DNA of 64,000 bases from NCBI GenBank assembly GCA_002329155.1, contig DCXY01000001.1:114021-178020 (forward strand), given 5' to 3'. Positions 62,177 to 64,000 of the stretch are shown here, one piece after another (the first letter of the stretch is position 1; each line of letters starts with the position of its first letter). The notes below the pieces were generated by a model. It ran no database searches. It saw nothing but the letters and a program-made list of their open reading frames with translations, and was not told the DNA's origin. Position numbers and translations under genes: made by a program. Origin of the DNA: Stenotrophomonas sp. UBA2124 (GTDB taxonomy: Bacteria > Pseudomonadota > Gammaproteobacteria > Xanthomonadales > Xanthomonadaceae).

Positions 62177-62624
62177 TTTCTGAGCTGCCGAGCAGGCAGC
62201 TCAGAAAAGCTCAGCCGGCTGATGGCGGAGGCAGGGGCAGTTCGCTGCCGAGCAGGCAGCTCAGAAACACGCATCAAACTGCCGTTTGAAAAGTGGTCCG
62301 TTCGCTGCCGAGCAGGCAGCTCAGAAATGCGTGTACCAGCGAGGGCTGGGCCGGGTGGCGTTCGCTGCCGAGCAGGCAGCTCAGAAACATGATCGACAGC
62401 GCTTCACCGAAGCCGAACAGTTCGCTGCCGAGCAGGCAGCTCAGAAAGTGCTTGGCCGCACCTACAACGAAACCTTCGAGTTCGCTGCCGAGTAGGCAGC
62501 TCAGAAATGCCCGTTCTGGCGCAGCCACAGCGCCGCAAAGTTCGCTGCCGAGTAGGCAGCTCAGAAAGTGGCGTGGGGAGCAAAAATTTTAGGCCGTACG
62601 TTCGCTGCCTGCTCGGCAGCGAAC
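62177..62624 (+). CRISPR. Inverted block inside the CRISPR array
   Basis: Between hybrid repeats at 62177-62207 (31 nt, arms TTTCTGAGCTGCC and GGCAGCTCAGAAA around GAGCA) and 62600-62624 (25 nt, arms GTTCGCTGCC and GGCAGCGAAC around TGCTC), six full repeats at 62240, 62300, 62360, 62420, 62480 and 62540 run in the opposite orientation with seven 32-nt spacers. The first four are of the TGCTC type, the last two of the TACTC type, so the block is reversed relative to its flanks. The two junctions total 56 nt, exactly two repeats. Confidence 0.95.
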
Positions 62625-64000
62625 CTTGCCGCGTGGCTTCCGCAACAATTGGCCACTTTCTGAGCTGCCTGCTCGGCAGCGAACTCGCGGCCATGCGGGT
62701 GCGCCAGCGTGCGATTTTTCTGAGCTGCCTGCTCGGCAGCGAACGCCGAACGCGATAGCGAGGATTGCGCCGAGCATTTCTGAGCTGCCTGCTCGGCAGC
62801 GAACAGTGCGCTCGGACCACTCGCGCTGACGCTGCATTTCTGAGCTGCCTGCTCGGCAGCGAACTTCCCCCTGATTTTTAGGAGGCCGGGATGGTAGTTT
62901 CTGAGCTGCCTGCTCGGCAGCGAACGAAGTTGGCAAGGATGAAGAGTCCCAGCAGTTTTTCTGAGCTGCCTGCTCGGCAGCGAACGCGCGTCACCCACTT
63001 GCACCCTGCCCCGGACATTTCTGAGCTGCCTGCTCGGCAGCGAACCACGCCAGCCAGGAACATGGGATCACGCTCCGTTTCTGAGCTGCCTGCTCGGCAG
63101 CGAACGGCCGGAACCTGCGCATAGGGCATGGCTGCGTTTTCTGAGCTGCCTGCTCGGCAGCGAACCCCGGGTTTGAGTCGGGCATGTCGGGCTGGGTTTT
63201 CTGAGCTGCCTGCTCGGCAGCGAACGTCCTTGTTGACAAGGAACTCTACGGGCTCGTTTTCTGAGCTGCCTGCTCGGCAGCGAACGCCGGGGTTCTTGCC
63301 GAATGCAGCATCGGTCGTTTCTGAGCTGCCTGCTCGGCAGCGAACCTCGGCGTAGGGGCGCGCCAGCTCCTCGAAGCTTTCTGAGCTGCCTGCTCGGCAG
63401 CGAACGTACAGCGCAATCAGCAGCGCATCGGCCCTGCTTTCTGAGCTGCCTGCTCGGCAGCGAACGGCCCGATGATCGACATGCCGACCCGCCGCGTTTT
63501 CTGAGCTGCCTGCTCGGCAGCGAACGACCATGTCCCCTGCGAAATCCACCACCTCACTTTCTGAGCTGCCTGCTCGGCAGCGAACGTCGCCGTAGTTCTC
63601 GAACACGACGCCCTTGGTTTCTGAGCTGCCTGCTCGGCAGCGAACACCTCTCGATTCCAGCCCCCGCCCATCATCAATTTCTGAGCTGCCTGCTCGGCAG
63701 CGAACCACTGGACCAGCACGCCCTGCGCGTGGTCTTCGTTTCTGAGCTGCCTGCTCGGCAGCGAACGATGACTACATTCGGCTTCCACGGCTCGCGATTT
63801 TCTGAGCTGCCTGCTCGGCAGCGAACGACAAGTTCCTGCTGGACCGCGTGCAGCCCATCTTTCTGAGCTGCCTGCTCGGCAGCGAACGGCATCATCGCCG
63901 CAGAAATCGAGATGTGGAGTTTCTGAGCTGCCTGCTCGGCAGCGAACGAGAGGGACGCCGCAGCAGCCCTAGCGACATTATTTCTGAGCTGCCTGCTCGG

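Larger units (their letters stand above)
59354..64000 (-). CRISPR. Large subtype I-F-type CRISPR array, runs off the right edge
   Basis: 78 repeat units (two hybrid, the last cut at 64000) and 77 spacers, 70 of 32 nt and 7 of 33 nt (59982, 60223, 61544, 62865, 63706, 63827, 63948). The 28-nt repeat reads TTTCTGAGCTGCC, five variable bases, GGCAGCGAAC; its reverse complement matches the I-F consensus (GTTCACTGCC...AGAAA), so crRNA is predicted from the minus strand with the leader to the right. Blocks: 59354-60102 loop TGCGC (13 repeats), 60135-62144 loop TACTC (34, one TGCTC at 61336), 62177-62624 inverted, 62657-64000 loop TGCTC. Degenerate first repeats fit a trailer at the left. No cas gene is in the window. 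Confidence 0.97.

Noticed and set aside
62208..62599. Two divergent CRISPR arrays sharing a central leader
   Set aside because: No leader-like sequence separates the orientations; the 32-nt spacing continues across both junctions, and the junctions are hybrid repeats.
59417..63866. Repetitive open frames across the CRISPR array (for example proteins with FLSCLLGSER or FAAEQAAQK repeats)
   Set aside because: They only translate the CRISPR repeats and spacers; there are no start signals and the frame changes follow the 60/61-bp period.

Overview
The window is a high-GC chromosomal segment of a gammaproteobacterium, most likely family Xanthomonadaceae (Stenotrophomonas/Pseudoxanthomonas-like). 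The grounds are codon use, the housekeeping gene order (bestrophin-hemB-SHOCT, a TolB-like protein, aroE, dinG), an S9 dipeptidyl peptidase, a YqhA-like protein, and many dispersed GC-rich hairpin repeats. The genus is inferred. No rRNA, tRNA, transposase or phage gene was found.

Layout. 1-233: 5' part of a panE-like gene. 298-13372 (minus): a long, mostly overlapping Tad/Flp pilus operon with an OmpA-like lipoprotein, two Flp prepilins, three TadE/G-type pseudopilin-like proteins, CpaB, the secretin, an FHA-TadA fusion ATPase, TadB, TadC, a DUF192 protein and several unknowns. 13836-15634 (minus): a YadG/YadH-type ABC exporter. 15709-24803: ferredoxin-NADP reductase, a REC-EAL protein, a small membrane protein/HTH cassette, a TAP-like hydrolase lipoprotein, a NatAB-type exporter, a TonB-domain lipoprotein and a YqhA-like protein. 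24911-40666: metabolic and envelope genes (GST, DPP-IV-like peptidase, bestrophin, hemB, aroE, dinG, an amino-acid permease and several small unknowns). 40671-41850: five tandem 239-bp repeat units. 41851-44455 (minus): a hybrid histidine kinase and an unknown protein.

44622-59063 is a two-armed accessory locus that looks catabolic. The minus arm has a SAM methyltransferase, a 120-residue unknown, a calycin-like protein and, beyond a terminator, a Tat-exported amidase-like protein. The plus arm has a DUF1838 protein, a TonB-dependent receptor, a Tat-type flavin amine oxidase, a glutaryl-CoA-dehydrogenase-like enzyme, a CurA-like reductase, an unusual tandem alpha/beta hydrolase and an FAD-linked oxidase. 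A 23-bp element, 22/23 identical at the two arms, overlaps both predicted promoters, so the arms are probably co-regulated. The substrate is unknown; an imported amine- or amide-bearing compound is an inference.

59354-64000 is a very large CRISPR array with subtype I-F-type repeats: 78 repeat units, two of them hybrid, and 77 spacers. It runs off the right edge. Repeat polarity predicts transcription on the minus strand, with leader and cas genes to the right. The array has three repeat-type blocks. A segment of six repeats and seven spacers (62177-62624) is inverted, bounded by two hybrid palindromic repeats of 31 and 25 nt that add up to two normal repeats. Flipping it back restores a single clean boundary between repeat types, which is strong evidence for inversion inside an established array. 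This is the most striking feature of the window.
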